A stretch of 64,000 nt of DNA from Streptomyces griseoluteus (GTDB lineage: Bacteria > Actinomycetota > Actinomycetes > Streptomycetales > Streptomycetaceae), in assembly GCF_004784465.1 (NCBI RefSeq), contig NZ_SRRU01000002.1, forward strand, positions 434,001 to 498,000. Reading direction: 5' to 3'. Shown here in pieces: positions 46,841 to 59,473 of this stretch. Made by a program: the position numbers and the translations under genes. Position 1 is the stretch's first letter, and every line of letters starts with the position of its first letter. A model generated the notes under the pieces. It made no database searches and was not told the origin of the DNA. It saw only the letters and a program-made list of their open reading frames with translations.

Positions 46841-47988
46841 GACCCGTCCTCCGTGTCCGCGTTGCGCACGGCCGCCCCGCGCGGGAACGGTGTCTCCACC
46901 ACGCTGCCCACCAGGGTGAGCGGCGGCTCCACGGCCGGCCGCAGCCCCTCCGGCAACAGCTCCGGCACCACCACCCCCTCGCCCCACTTGCCGCCCTCCT
47001 CCGGGGTCAGCAGCTCGGCCACGTCCAGGATGTGGTGGCCCGACATGGCGGGCAGACACCTGCCACGCGCCGGACCAATGGCGGCGGCCCACATACCGGG
47101 GATGGCGGTGACCCCGTTGGTCGCACCGGCCAGGGCGCCCGCGACGGCCGCCGTGGTGTCGGCGTCCCGGCCCATGTTCACGGCCGTCAGCACCGCTTCC
47201 CGGAAGTCCCCGTCGGCCGCCGCGTACGCGCCGAAGGCGAGGGCGACCGCCTCGGGGGCCAGGTCGGTCCAGGGATAGCCGCCGATGACCACCGCCGTAC
47301 GGACCGCGCGCTCGCCCCGGTGAGCGACGGCGACCGCCCGGCGCAGCGAGCGGGCGGTCCAGGAGTCGTCCGGTACGACGGCGAGGGCGGCGGCGATCAC
47401 CACGGCCGGTTCCGCACCCGCCATCGCGGCGGCCACCCCGGCCGCGACCGCCTGGCCGCCGTAGATGCCCTCGCCCTCGTGGCTGACCGAGCCGTCGACG
47501 GCGACCAGCCGGGCCGCCTCGGAGGGCCGTCCCGCCGCGAACACCCCGAACGGCGCCGCCCGCATCGCCAGCCCGTCGCTCCAGGCGTGCCGGTGCTGGG
47601 CCGAGATGGGCGCCGCCAGCCCCCGGCGCAGGTTCTCCAGCGTGCCCCGCTCGCTGAAGCCCGCGCCCCGGAAGGGACCCTCGGCCCGGTCGGCGATCCA
47701 CTGGTGCCAGGCCGCCTCGACATGGGCCGGGGTGAGCGCGGAGCCGTGCCGGGCGAGCAGCAGCCCGGAGAAGATCGCGTACTCGGTGTCGTCCGTGCCG
47801 CACGGCCGGTCGGTGACGTACCCGGTGATGCGGCCCCAGCGGGCGCGGATCTCGGAGGGCTTCAGGTTCTCGGCGGGGGCGCCCAGCGCGTCGCCCACGG
47901 CCAGGCCGAGCAGCGCGCCGCGCGCCCGCTCGCGGAGTCCGGGTCCGGCGGGGGCGGGCAGTGGGGAAGCGGGTGCGTTCGATGCCAT
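46837..47988 (-). CDS. ADP-ribosylglycohydrolase family protein, complete active site
   Basis: 383 aa from the ATG at 47988, with aaggaggg ten bases upstream; first gene of the seven-gene operon. A short Ala/Pro-rich N-terminus precedes LLGLAVGDALGAPAEN (27-41), CGTDDTEYA (TDDT 65-68) and NMGRDADTTAAVAGALAGATNG (Asp275, Asp277, Thr278). Both metal boxes are complete. ARH enzymes reverse ADP-ribosylation or cleave related ADP-ribosyl compounds; the physiological target is unknown. Confidence 0.92.
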   Translation of the reverse strand: MASNAPASPLPAPAGPGLRERARGALLGLAVGDALGAPAENLKPSEIRARWGRITGYVTDRPCGTDDTEYAIFSGLLLARHGSALTPAHVEAAWHQWIADRAEGPFRGAGFSERGTLENLRRGLAAPISAQHRHAWSDGLAMRAAPFGVFAAGRPSEAARLVAVDGSVSHEGEGIYGGQAVAAGVAAAMAGAEPAVVIAAALAVVPDDSWTARSLRRAVAVAHRGERAVRTAVVIGGYPWTDLAPEAVALAFGAYAAADGDFREAVLTAVNMGRDADTTAAVAGALAGATNGVTAIPGMWAAAIGPARGRCLPAMSGHHILDVAELLTPEEGGKWGEGVVVPELLPEGLRPAVEPPLTLVGSVVETPFPRGAAVRNADTEDGS

Positions 47989-48137
47989 GGGCGGGCCCTC
48001 CTTCGCCAGGACCGCGTGGCCCTTTGCGGATGTGTCCCACCCGGGGGGCGGTGCCCTAGCCTCCGGGTCGCCGCCATCACCCGCTCGGTACCGGGAAATC
48101 CCCACCCCGAGTGCCTGAGCTGGGAAGAAGCCGGAGG

Positions 48138-48156
48138 TTAGCTCAGCCTGGCCTTG
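48138..48156. promoter_or_regulatory. Weak second iron-box-like sequence
   Basis: TTAGCTCAGCCTGGCCTTG matches the 19-bp actinobacterial iron-box consensus (TTAGGTTAGGCTCACCTAA) at about 12 positions. It lies in the 262-bp divergent gap between the ARH operon and the VIT gene. The match is poor by itself and is listed because a better copy follows at 48220. Nothing else in this gap looks like a gene. Confidence 0.25.
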
Positions 48157-48219
48157 CTGGCGGCGGAGCGGGAATCAACGTAGGTTGAAGGTCGTTCGAA
48201 AAATAGAATCAGTCCAAAG

Positions 48220-48238
48220 TTAGCTTTGGCTCAGCTTA
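48220..48238 (+). promoter_or_regulatory. Iron-box-like operator upstream of the VIT-family gene
   Basis: TTAGCTTTGGCTCAGCTTA matches 15 of 19 positions of the DmdR1/IdeR/DtxR iron box (TTAGGTTAGGCTCACCTAA) and has partial dyad symmetry around AGCT halves. It ends 12 bp before the ATG. A TAGAAT hexamer at 48204-48209 could be the -10 element, placing the box just after the transcript start. An iron-sensing regulator controlling an iron transporter is consistent; the regulator is inferred. Confidence 0.55.
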
Positions 48239-48250
48239 CCGGGGGTCCTC

Positions 48251-48982
48251 ATGGCCGTCATCGAGACCGGGGCCGCGCTGCACGAGGCGCACCGCGACAA
48301 CCACACGCACCGCGACGTCAACGGCGGCTGGCTGCGTCCTGCCGTGTTCGGCGCGATGGACGGCCTGGTCTCCAACCTCGCCCTGATGACCGGCGTCGCG
48401 GGCGGCTCGGTGGGGCACCAGACGATCGTGATCACCGGCCTCGCAGGGCTCGCGGCCGGTGCCTTCTCGATGGCGGCCGGTGAGTACACCTCCGTCGCCT
48501 CGCAGGCCGAACTCGTCCAGGCCGAGCTGGACGTCGAGCGCCGTGAGCTGAGCCGGCATCCGCAGGCCGAGGAGGACGAGCTGGCCGCGCTGTACGTCTC
48601 CCGCGGGGTCGAACCCGACCTCGCCCGCGAGGTGGCCCGGCAGCTCTCGAAGGACCCCGAGCAGGCCCTGGAGATACACGCCCGTGAGGAGCTGGGTGTC
48701 GACCCCGACGACCTGCCCTCCCCGCTGACCGCCGCCGTCTCCTCCTTCGGCTCCTTCGCACTGGGCGCCCTGCTGCCCGTCCTGCCCTACCTGCTGGGGG
48801 CGACCGCGCTGTGGCCCGCCGTGCTGCTGGCGCTCGCCGGACTCTTCGGCTGCGGCGCGGTGGTGGCCCGGGTGACCGCCCGCAGCTGGTGGTTCAGCGG
48901 CCTGCGCCAGCTCGCGCTCGGTGGCGCGGCCGCCGGGGTGACTTTCGCACTCGGCACCCTGTTCGACACCGCTGTGAGCTGA
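48251..48982 (+). CDS. VIT1/CCC1 family iron/manganese transporter
   Basis: 243 aa, ATG at 48251. Five hydrophobic segments. The N-terminal LRPAVFGAMDGLVSNLALMTGVAGG is the VIT1/CCC1 first helix with transport Asp37; GAFSMAAGEYTSVASQAE ends the second helix; a cytoplasmic Glu-rich helical metal-binding domain follows (about 85-150), then three C-terminal helices. These proteins move Fe2+ or Mn2+ out of the cytoplasm as a detoxification route. An iron-box-like operator precedes it. Confidence 0.92.
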   Translation: MAVIETGAALHEAHRDNHTHRDVNGGWLRPAVFGAMDGLVSNLALMTGVAGGSVGHQTIVITGLAGLAAGAFSMAAGEYTSVASQAELVQAELDVERRELSRHPQAEEDELAALYVSRGVEPDLAREVARQLSKDPEQALEIHAREELGVDPDDLPSPLTAAVSSFGSFALGALLPVLPYLLGATALWPAVLLALAGLFGCGAVVARVTARSWWFSGLRQLALGGAAAGVTFALGTLFDTAVS

Positions 48983-49020
48983 GAGACCCTGGACATATGC
49001 CGGGGCGCGCATAAATAATT

Positions 49021-49047
49021 GTTACTCGCGGGTTTCGCGCGCTTGAC
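49021..49047 (-). promoter_or_regulatory. GlnR-like motif, distal, upstream of gltB
   Basis: Read on the minus strand: GTCAA-n6-GAAAC-n6-GTAAC, three half-sites with exact six-base spacers. The Streptomyces GlnR consensus is gTnAC-n6-GaAAc repeated. Two of the three halves are perfect. The fourth would fall in ttatg and does not match. About 350 bp from the gltB start. Confidence 0.45.
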
Positions 49048-49311
49048 CGTCGGGCATGAGCCGTAAGCACTGCGGGCAACGGCGCCCGCGGTGTACTCGC
49101 GGGACGGGCGACGACGCCTCTTCCGCCCCCTGGGTCCGACCGGTCACCACCCGTCCGGCCCAGTCGCAGGACCCGCTCGAAACCGCAGCGAAACCCCGCT
49201 TTTCCCGCCGCCCCGAGCGGCGCCCGCCGTACCCCACGGCACCCCGCCGCGCCCCCTGTGGCGTCCGCATGGTGGAACGGAGTATCCGGTTCCCGACAAG
49301 CGTTCCATCAT

Positions 49312-49327
49312 GTAACCTGCACGAAAT
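49312..49327 (+). promoter_or_regulatory. GlnR-like half-box, proximal, upstream of gltB
   Basis: GTAAC-ctgcac-GAAAT matches one a-site/b-site pair of the GlnR box (gTnAC-n6-GaAAc) with one mismatch, 71 bp before the gltB ATG. A flanking second pair is not seen. Nitrogen control of glutamate synthase makes it plausible. Confidence 0.45.
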
Positions 49328-49398
49328 TTCGCACCAGCAGAGGGCCAGCGTCGTCCCTCGGCACCTGCCACACGCCACTGACGACGACGGGAGAGCCG

Positions 49399-53995
<4,597 letters not shown>

Positions 53996-54003
<8 letters not shown>

Positions 54004-55459
54004 TCCCAAGGGCTTTCTGAACCACGGCCGCGAGGTCGCCCGGACCCGTCCTGTCGACGAGCGCGTCAAGGACTGGAACGAGGTCTACGTCCCCGGCGCC
54101 CTGCTGCCGATCATCGGCAAGCAGGCCAGCCGGTGCATGGACTGCGGCATCCCGTTCTGCCACAACGGCTGTCCGCTCGGGAACCTGATCCCGGAGTGGA
54201 ACGACTACGCCTACCGGCAGGACTGGGCGGCCGCCTCCGAGCGGCTGCACGCGACCAACAACTTCCCCGAGTTCACCGGGCGGCTCTGCCCCGCGCCCTG
54301 TGAGTCGGCCTGTGTGCTGGGCATCAACCAGCAGCCGGTCACCATCAAGAACGTCGAGGTCTCGATCATCGACCAGGCGTGGGAGACCGGGGACGTGGCC
54401 CCGCGCATCCCCGAGCGGCTGTCCGGCAAGACGGTCGCGGTCATCGGCTCGGGACCGGCCGGGCTCGCCGCGGCCCAGCAGCTCACCCGCGCCGGCCACA
54501 CGGTCGCCGTGTACGAGCGCGCCGACCGCGTCGGGGGCCTGCTGCGGTACGGCATCCCCGAGTTCAAGATGGAGAAGCGGCACATCAACCGCCGTATCGA
54601 GCAGATGCGCGCGGAGGGCACCCGGTTCCGCACCGGTGTGGAGATCGGCCGCGACCTCAAGGCCGGCGACCTGAAGAAGCGGTACGACGCGGTCGTCATC
54701 GCCGCCGGTTCCACCACGGCCCGCGATCTCCCCGTCCCCGGTCGGGAGCTGACCGGCATCTACCAGGCGATGGAGTACCTGCCGCTGTCCAACAAGGTCC
54801 AGGAGGGCGACTACGTGTCCCCGCCGATCACGGCCGAGGGCAAGCACGTCGTGGTCATCGGCGGCGGCGACACCGGCGCCGACTGCGTGGGCACCGCCCA
54901 CCGCCAGGGCGCGGCCTCCGTCACCCAGCTGGAGATCATGCCCCGCCCGAACGACGCGCGGCACCCGCTGAACCAGCCCTGGCCGACCTTCCCCATGCTG
55001 TACAAGGTCACCAGCGCCCACGAGGAGGGCGGCGAGCGGGTCTACGCCGTCTCCACCACCCACTTCGAGGGCGACGAGGACGGCAACGTCCAGGCGCTGC
55101 ACCTGACCGAGGTCGAGTTCATCGACGGCAAGCTGACCCCCAAGCCGGGCAGCGAGCGGAAGATCCCGGCCCAGCTGGTCACCCTGGCCATGGGCTTCAC
55201 CGGTACCGACCGGGAGAACGGCCTGGTCGAGCAGTTCGGCCTGGAGCTGGACGAGCGGGGCAACATCGCCCGCGACGCCGACTTCCAGACCAACGTGCCC
55301 GGTGTCTTCGTCGCCGGTGACGCGGGCCGGGGCCAGTCCCTCATCGTGTGGGCCATCGCCGAGGGCCGCTCCGCCGCCCGCGGGGTGGACCGCCACCTCA
55401 CCGGGGCCAGCGAACTGCCCGCCCCGATCCGCCCCACCGACCGCGCCCTGGCGGTCTGA
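53996..55459 (+). CDS. gltD: Glutamate synthase small subunit
   Basis: 487 aa, ATG at 53996 inside the end of gltB. Passes electrons from NADPH via FAD and iron-sulfur clusters to GltB. Cys47, Cys50, Cys55 and Cys59 ([17 protein letters not shown]) and [12 protein letters not shown] hold the clusters; [21 protein letters not shown] binds FAD and [21 protein letters not shown] binds NADPH; the C-terminal [18 protein letters not shown] is typical. Followed by a hairpin shared with the rhomboid gene. Confidence 0.97.
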
Positions 55460-55505
55460 CCCCCTCACACCCGGTGTGCCGTACAACGGCGTACGGAACA
55501 TCAGA

Positions 55506-55551
55506 CGGCGCCTGCCCGACAGTCCCCGACCGGACGCCCGGGCAGGCGCCG
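55506..55551. terminator. Hairpin between gltD and the rhomboid gene
   Basis: 13-bp perfect arms (cggcgcctgcccg and complement) with a 20-nt loop, between two convergent stops; probably bidirectional. Confidence 0.65.
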
Positions 55552-55559
55552 CCGCCTTG

Positions 55560-56477
55560 TCAGTAGGTGCCGCTGGTGAGCGAGGCCGCCTTCACCGCCG
55601 CCAGCACCAGCAGCAGGACCAGCAGGCCCGCGCACGCGGCCCACTGGATCAGCGTGCGGCGGTCGCCGCGCGGGGCGTAGGCGAAGGCCAGGGTGACCAC
55701 GGCGCCCGCGAGCAGGCCGCCGAGGTGGCCCTGCCAGGAGGTCGCGAAGGCCGAGACCACCAGCCAGATCAGCAGACCGGTCATGTACTGGTTGACCGAC
55801 CGCATGTCGTAGCCGAGTCGCCGTCCCATCACCCAGTACGCGGCGCCCAGGCCGAACACCGCGCCCGAGGCGCCCACCGTCGGCACGTCCGGCGCGATCA
55901 GCAGCACCAGGACCGAGCCGCCGAGCGCCGAGAGCAGATACAGCGCGAGGTAGCGGGCCCGGCCGAGCTGGGTCTCCACCACCCGGCCGACGTTCACCAG
56001 CGCCACCATGTTCAGCACGATGTGCACCACGCCGATCCCGTCGTCCGGCGGCATGTGCAGGAACGCGCCGGTCAGCAGCCGCTCCCACTGGCCACCCACC
56101 ACCCCCTCCGGGGTCAGCACGGAGTCGTACGGGTACTGCCACAGGTAGTGGCCGCCGTCCGGGCCCACCAGGCCCGCGCCCAGCATCCCGAACCGGTCCA
56201 CGATCGAGGGCCGGGCCAGCTCCGCGAGGTAGGCGAGCACGTTCAGCGCCACCAGCACCCAGGTGACGAGCGGAAACGTGCTGATCCGGCCGCCGAACGC
56301 GGTCCGCGCCTGCCGCACCGAGCGGGCGCCCTCCCGGACGCACTCCACGCACTGATGGCCGACCGACGCCTCGCGCATGCAGTCCGGGCAGATGTAGCGG
56401 TCACAGCGGGTGCAGCGGACGTGCGACTCCACCTTGGGATGACGGAAGCACGTGGTCACGGCGGACTCGGCGGTCAC
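55560..56477 (-). CDS. Rhomboid family intramembrane serine protease with N-terminal zinc finger
   Basis: 305 aa from the GTG at 56477, with taaggag ten bases upstream. Residues 10-46 form a B-box-like zinc finger (CFRHP...CTRCDRYICPDCM...CVEC). Six to seven transmembrane segments follow. The rhomboid catalytic pair is Ser204 in TVGASGAVFG and His251 in WQGHLGGLL, with HIVLNMVAL in TM2 providing the oxyanion His/Asn. It should cleave membrane proteins inside the bilayer; substrate unknown. The zinc-finger fusion is common in actinobacterial rhomboids. Confidence 0.93.
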   Translation of the reverse strand: MTAESAVTTCFRHPKVESHVRCTRCDRYICPDCMREASVGHQCVECVREGARSVRQARTAFGGRISTFPLVTWVLVALNVLAYLAELARPSIVDRFGMLGAGLVGPDGGHYLWQYPYDSVLTPEGVVGGQWERLLTGAFLHMPPDDGIGVVHIVLNMVALVNVGRVVETQLGRARYLALYLLSALGGSVLVLLIAPDVPTVGASGAVFGLGAAYWVMGRRLGYDMRSVNQYMTGLLIWLVVSAFATSWQGHLGGLLAGAVVTLAFAYAPRGDRRTLIQWAACAGLLVLLLVLAAVKAASLTSGTY

Positions 56478-56679
56478 GGCCGGCTCCTTAGAGGAAAGGG
56501 GTGTCGAAGGTGAGCCGGTGGGGACGGCGGCGAACAAAATATCGGATCATCGCAGGATCGCCGCGCCCCCGGCTGTGATCAACCGATTTCCCGACGCCGC
56601 GTCACCACCCCGCGCGCTCCGCACCCGTGCGGATGAACCCACCGGCGCGGCACGTTCCCGCAGGTCGGAGGGCGTGCTG

Positions 56680-57981
56680 ATGTTGGCCCGGAGCGCCGCG
56701 CCAACCGTAGTCACCCAGCCCGCACCTGACGGGCTGCTGCGCCGTGCGCGGCTCCGGAAGGAGCCGGCCTTGACCGAGCAGATCGAGCAGGCGGAGCGCG
56801 GCGTCGGGGAGTTCACCCTCACCGGCCCGCTGACCACCGCGCCGCCGGCCGGGTACACCGCCCCCGAGCCCGACGAGAAGTGGACGCTCCGGGGCGGCTT
56901 CGCCCACGTCTACTACGGCGAGCGCAACCAGGGCCTCGTCCACCCGGTGATCATGGCCGACGGCTTCAACCTCGGCAAGAGCGACCTCGCCTGGCTCTAC
57001 GCGGGCCTCGACGGCGACTTCCCCCTCCTGACCGAACTGCGCCGCCGGGGCCGCGACGTCATCCTGGTCGGCTTCGACGAGCGCAGCGCCTCGGTGCTCG
57101 ACAACGCCCGGACGGTCACCGAGGCCGTGACGCGGACCGGCGCCGAACAGCTCGGCTCCGCCCGCCTGATGGCGGGCGGCTTCAGCATGGGCGGTCTTGT
57201 CACGCGCTACGCGCTCGCCAAGATGGAGCACGAGGGCATGGACCACCGTGTCGGCGTGTACTTCTCCTACGACACCCCGCACCGCGGCGCCTACATCCCC
57301 ATCGGCCTCCAGGCGTTCGCGCACTTCATCCCGGTGCCCAACGACTTCGCCCGGCAGATGAACAGCCCGGCCGCCCGCCAGATGCTCTGGCGGCACTACG
57401 ACGCGATGACCGGCCAGAACGGCATCGCCCCCGAGCGCCGCGAGTTCCTCCAGCGCCTGGCCGACGTCGGCGGCTGGCCGCGCGTCCCGCGCGTCCTGGC
57501 CCTCGCCAACGGCCGCGGCGACGGCACCGGCCTCGCCGTCCCGCCCGGCGAGACGGTGCTGAAGTCGGAGCGGGTCTACCCCGGCACCGTCTTCTACGCC
57601 CAGGCGCAGGGCCGCGAGGTCACCGTCGCCGAACTGAAGCGCCGCTTCCCCGCGTCCGAGAAGACGATCACCACCGGCGACCTCCCCGAGACGGACGGTG
57701 CCCCCGGCGGCACCCTGCGCTCCTACGGCATCCTCGCCGACGCCCTGAGGAAGGCCGGCGCCCAGGTCGATCTGCGGCACGAGGACGTCTGCTTCGTGCC
57801 CACGGTCAGCGCGGTCGCCCTCCGCGACCTGGACCAGCAGAAGGACCTCTACGTGAAGGTGGAGGACGTCGACCCGGACGAGAGCGAGGCCGACGACTTC
57901 ATCTGGTCCTCCACGACCACCGCGCACACGGCGGTCACCGAGGAACTCGGCGCCTGGCTGCTCGACCGCCTCCCCGACTGA
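56680..57981 (+). CDS. Alpha/beta hydrolase of lipase type
   Basis: 433 aa from the ATG at 56680, with ggagg eight bases upstream. No signal peptide is clear. Alpha/beta-hydrolase fold: PVIMADGFNLGKSDLAWLYAG, then the nucleophile elbow LMAGGFSMGGLVTRYALAKM, and FSYDTPHRGAYIP. The C-terminal 150 residues (from about 285) form a separate region (GTVFYAQAQGREVTVAELKRR...FVPTVSAVAL). The substrate is probably a lipid ester by similarity to triacylglycerol lipases (inference). Convergent with the HExxH gene. Confidence 0.8.
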   Translation: MLARSAAPTVVTQPAPDGLLRRARLRKEPALTEQIEQAERGVGEFTLTGPLTTAPPAGYTAPEPDEKWTLRGGFAHVYYGERNQGLVHPVIMADGFNLGKSDLAWLYAGLDGDFPLLTELRRRGRDVILVGFDERSASVLDNARTVTEAVTRTGAEQLGSARLMAGGFSMGGLVTRYALAKMEHEGMDHRVGVYFSYDTPHRGAYIPIGLQAFAHFIPVPNDFARQMNSPAARQMLWRHYDAMTGQNGIAPERREFLQRLADVGGWPRVPRVLALANGRGDGTGLAVPPGETVLKSERVYPGTVFYAQAQGREVTVAELKRRFPASEKTITTGDLPETDGAPGGTLRSYGILADALRKAGAQVDLRHEDVCFVPTVSAVALRDLDQQKDLYVKVEDVDPDESEADDFIWSSTTTAHTAVTEELGAWLLDRLPD

Positions 57982-57997
57982 ACCGAACCAGGCACCG

Positions 57998-58951
57998 CTA
58001 GGTGTCGCACTCCAGCACCGTCCGGCACAGCCCGCAGCGGGCCTTGACCCGGCCCTTCACCGGCACCCGGATGCGCTGGTGGCACACCGGGCACGGGAAG
58101 GCCACCTTCAGCCCCGCCCCGTCCGGGGTGAACTCGTAGGGGGAATCCGGACGGGGCCGGCCGGTGTCCTGCCGGGCGGTGTCACGCCGGTCGTGGGCGT
58201 AACGCCGCCGGGCGGCCCAGCCCGCCCCGCTCAGCGGCGCCCGCCGCTCGTCCGCCCGCGCCCGGTCCCGGCCCGCGACGTACGCCGTGTACGCCTGCGG
58301 ACTGGTGAACCACACCGCCGGGTCCTCCCCGAACACCGCCGCCCGCTTCGCCAGGACGTATCCGAACTCCTCCGGGGTGAGATAGCCGAGCTTCTGCGAC
58401 GCCTCGCCGTGCTCCCGGTAGGCGTCCAGCAGCAGCCAGCCCGCGCCGAGGTACGTGGTCACCGTGTCGGTGAGGATCTCGTTCTCCGCGGTGGTGGGGA
58501 ACGCGAGGCCCAGCCGGTGCAGATACACATGGGCCACCTCGTGGGCGAGAGCCGCGCCGATGTCCCGCCGGTGGGTGCGGAAACGGTCGTTCAGCTCCAC
58601 GAAGTACTCCGGGCCCGCCGCGAGTTCCACATCGGCGGCGTGCGTCATCTCCCGGAAGCAGACGACCAGCCGCGCGTCCGGCAGCCGGAAGTGCCGCACC
58701 AGCTCCCGCGCCACCCGCTGCGCGCCCAGATGCAGGTCGTCCTCGTCGCCGAAGGCCACGTCGGCCGGGGCCACGCTCGCCGCGAAGGTCCGCAGGCCGT
58801 CCTCCGACAGCCGCCGGTACAGCGCCGTGACCGCCGACCGCACCGTCCCGAGGTGCGGGAAGCCGTGTTCCACCGGTCCGCCTGCCACCACGCCCGCACC
58901 CCCGAAGGTCGCCCGGAACACCTCTCCCACTGTAGAACCGCCCACCGCCAC
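57998..58951 (-). CDS. HExxH metalloprotease-like protein with C-terminal zinc ribbon
   Basis: 317 aa from a GTG at 58951; GTG codons at 58945 and 58930 are alternatives and no ribosome site decides. HEVAH at 137-141 is a zincin motif (His137, Glu138, His141), followed by AENEILTDTVTTYLGAGWLLLD, where Glu158 or Asp162 could be the third ligand. The C-terminus has a zinc ribbon CPVC...CGLC (Cys287, 290, 306, 309). No signal peptide, so it is probably cytoplasmic. I do not recognise a characterised family. Confidence 0.82.
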   Translation of the reverse strand: MAVGGSTVGEVFRATFGGAGVVAGGPVEHGFPHLGTVRSAVTALYRRLSEDGLRTFAASVAPADVAFGDEDDLHLGAQRVARELVRHFRLPDARLVVCFREMTHAADVELAAGPEYFVELNDRFRTHRRDIGAALAHEVAHVYLHRLGLAFPTTAENEILTDTVTTYLGAGWLLLDAYREHGEASQKLGYLTPEEFGYVLAKRAAVFGEDPAVWFTSPQAYTAYVAGRDRARADERRAPLSGAGWAARRRYAHDRRDTARQDTGRPRPDSPYEFTPDGAGLKVAFPCPVCHQRIRVPVKGRVKARCGLCRTVLECDT

Positions 58952-59046
58952 CGCGACCGCCCCGCGCCCCTGAGGCCCTGGCGCCGCGACGCCCGCCCTC
59001 GGGGCGGACGACGGGAGTCCGACGGCAGGGCCTAGGGTTGACGCCC

Positions 59047-59385
59047 ATGACCATCAGCAACACCGGCACCGGTGACGTCGACCCCGAGGCCCGCGAGGAA
59101 CTGGAGCGGCTGCGGGCCAGCATCGACAACATCGACGCGGCCGTCGTCCACATGCTGGCCGAACGCTTCAAGGCCACCCAGCAGGTCGGCCGCCTCAAGG
59201 CCCGCCACCACCTGCCGCCCGCCGACCCCGGCCGGGAGGCCCGCCAGATCGAGCGGCTGCGCAGCCTCGCCGAGGACGCCCGCCTCGACCCCGCCTTCGC
59301 CGAGAAGTTCCTGAACTTCATCGTCGCCGAGGTGATCCGGCACCACGAGCGCATCGCCGAGGACTCCGCCCACATCCGACCCTGA
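59047..59385 (+). CDS. Chorismate mutase, AroQ type
   Basis: 112 aa from the ATG at 59047; TTG at 59038 is in frame but less likely. All-helical AroQ domain: ELERLRASIDNIDAAVVHMLAERFKATQQVGRLKARH with the conserved Arg and Lys residues, and the C-terminal FIVAEVIRHHERI. Rearranges chorismate to prephenate for Phe and Tyr. Cytoplasmic, not fused to prephenate dehydratase. It competes with the TrpE of this window for chorismate. Confidence 0.93.
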   Translation: MTISNTGTGDVDPEAREELERLRASIDNIDAAVVHMLAERFKATQQVGRLKARHHLPPADPGREARQIERLRSLAEDARLDPAFAEKFLNFIVAEVIRHHERIAEDSAHIRP

Positions 59386-59473
59386 CCCGCGTACGCCCGG
59401 CGTGGGGCGGACATAAGCCGCGTACCGAACCGCCCCTGTCGGCAGCCGGGGACGATCGGGCAGCATGGCCCCC

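Larger units (their letters stand above)
48983..49398. other. 416-bp intergenic region upstream of gltB
   Basis: No ORF here has a recognisable product; those that open are high-GC shadows. The region contains an AT-rich island (ataaataattgttac, 49011-49025) and two GlnR-like motifs (listed separately). gltB promoter elements cannot be fixed by eye. Confidence 0.6.

Noticed and set aside
58958..58975. Fragment ccccgcgcccctgagg as a second copy of the dispersed repeat seen in trpM
   Set aside because: Only one short end resembles the element; in GC-rich DNA this can arise by chance.
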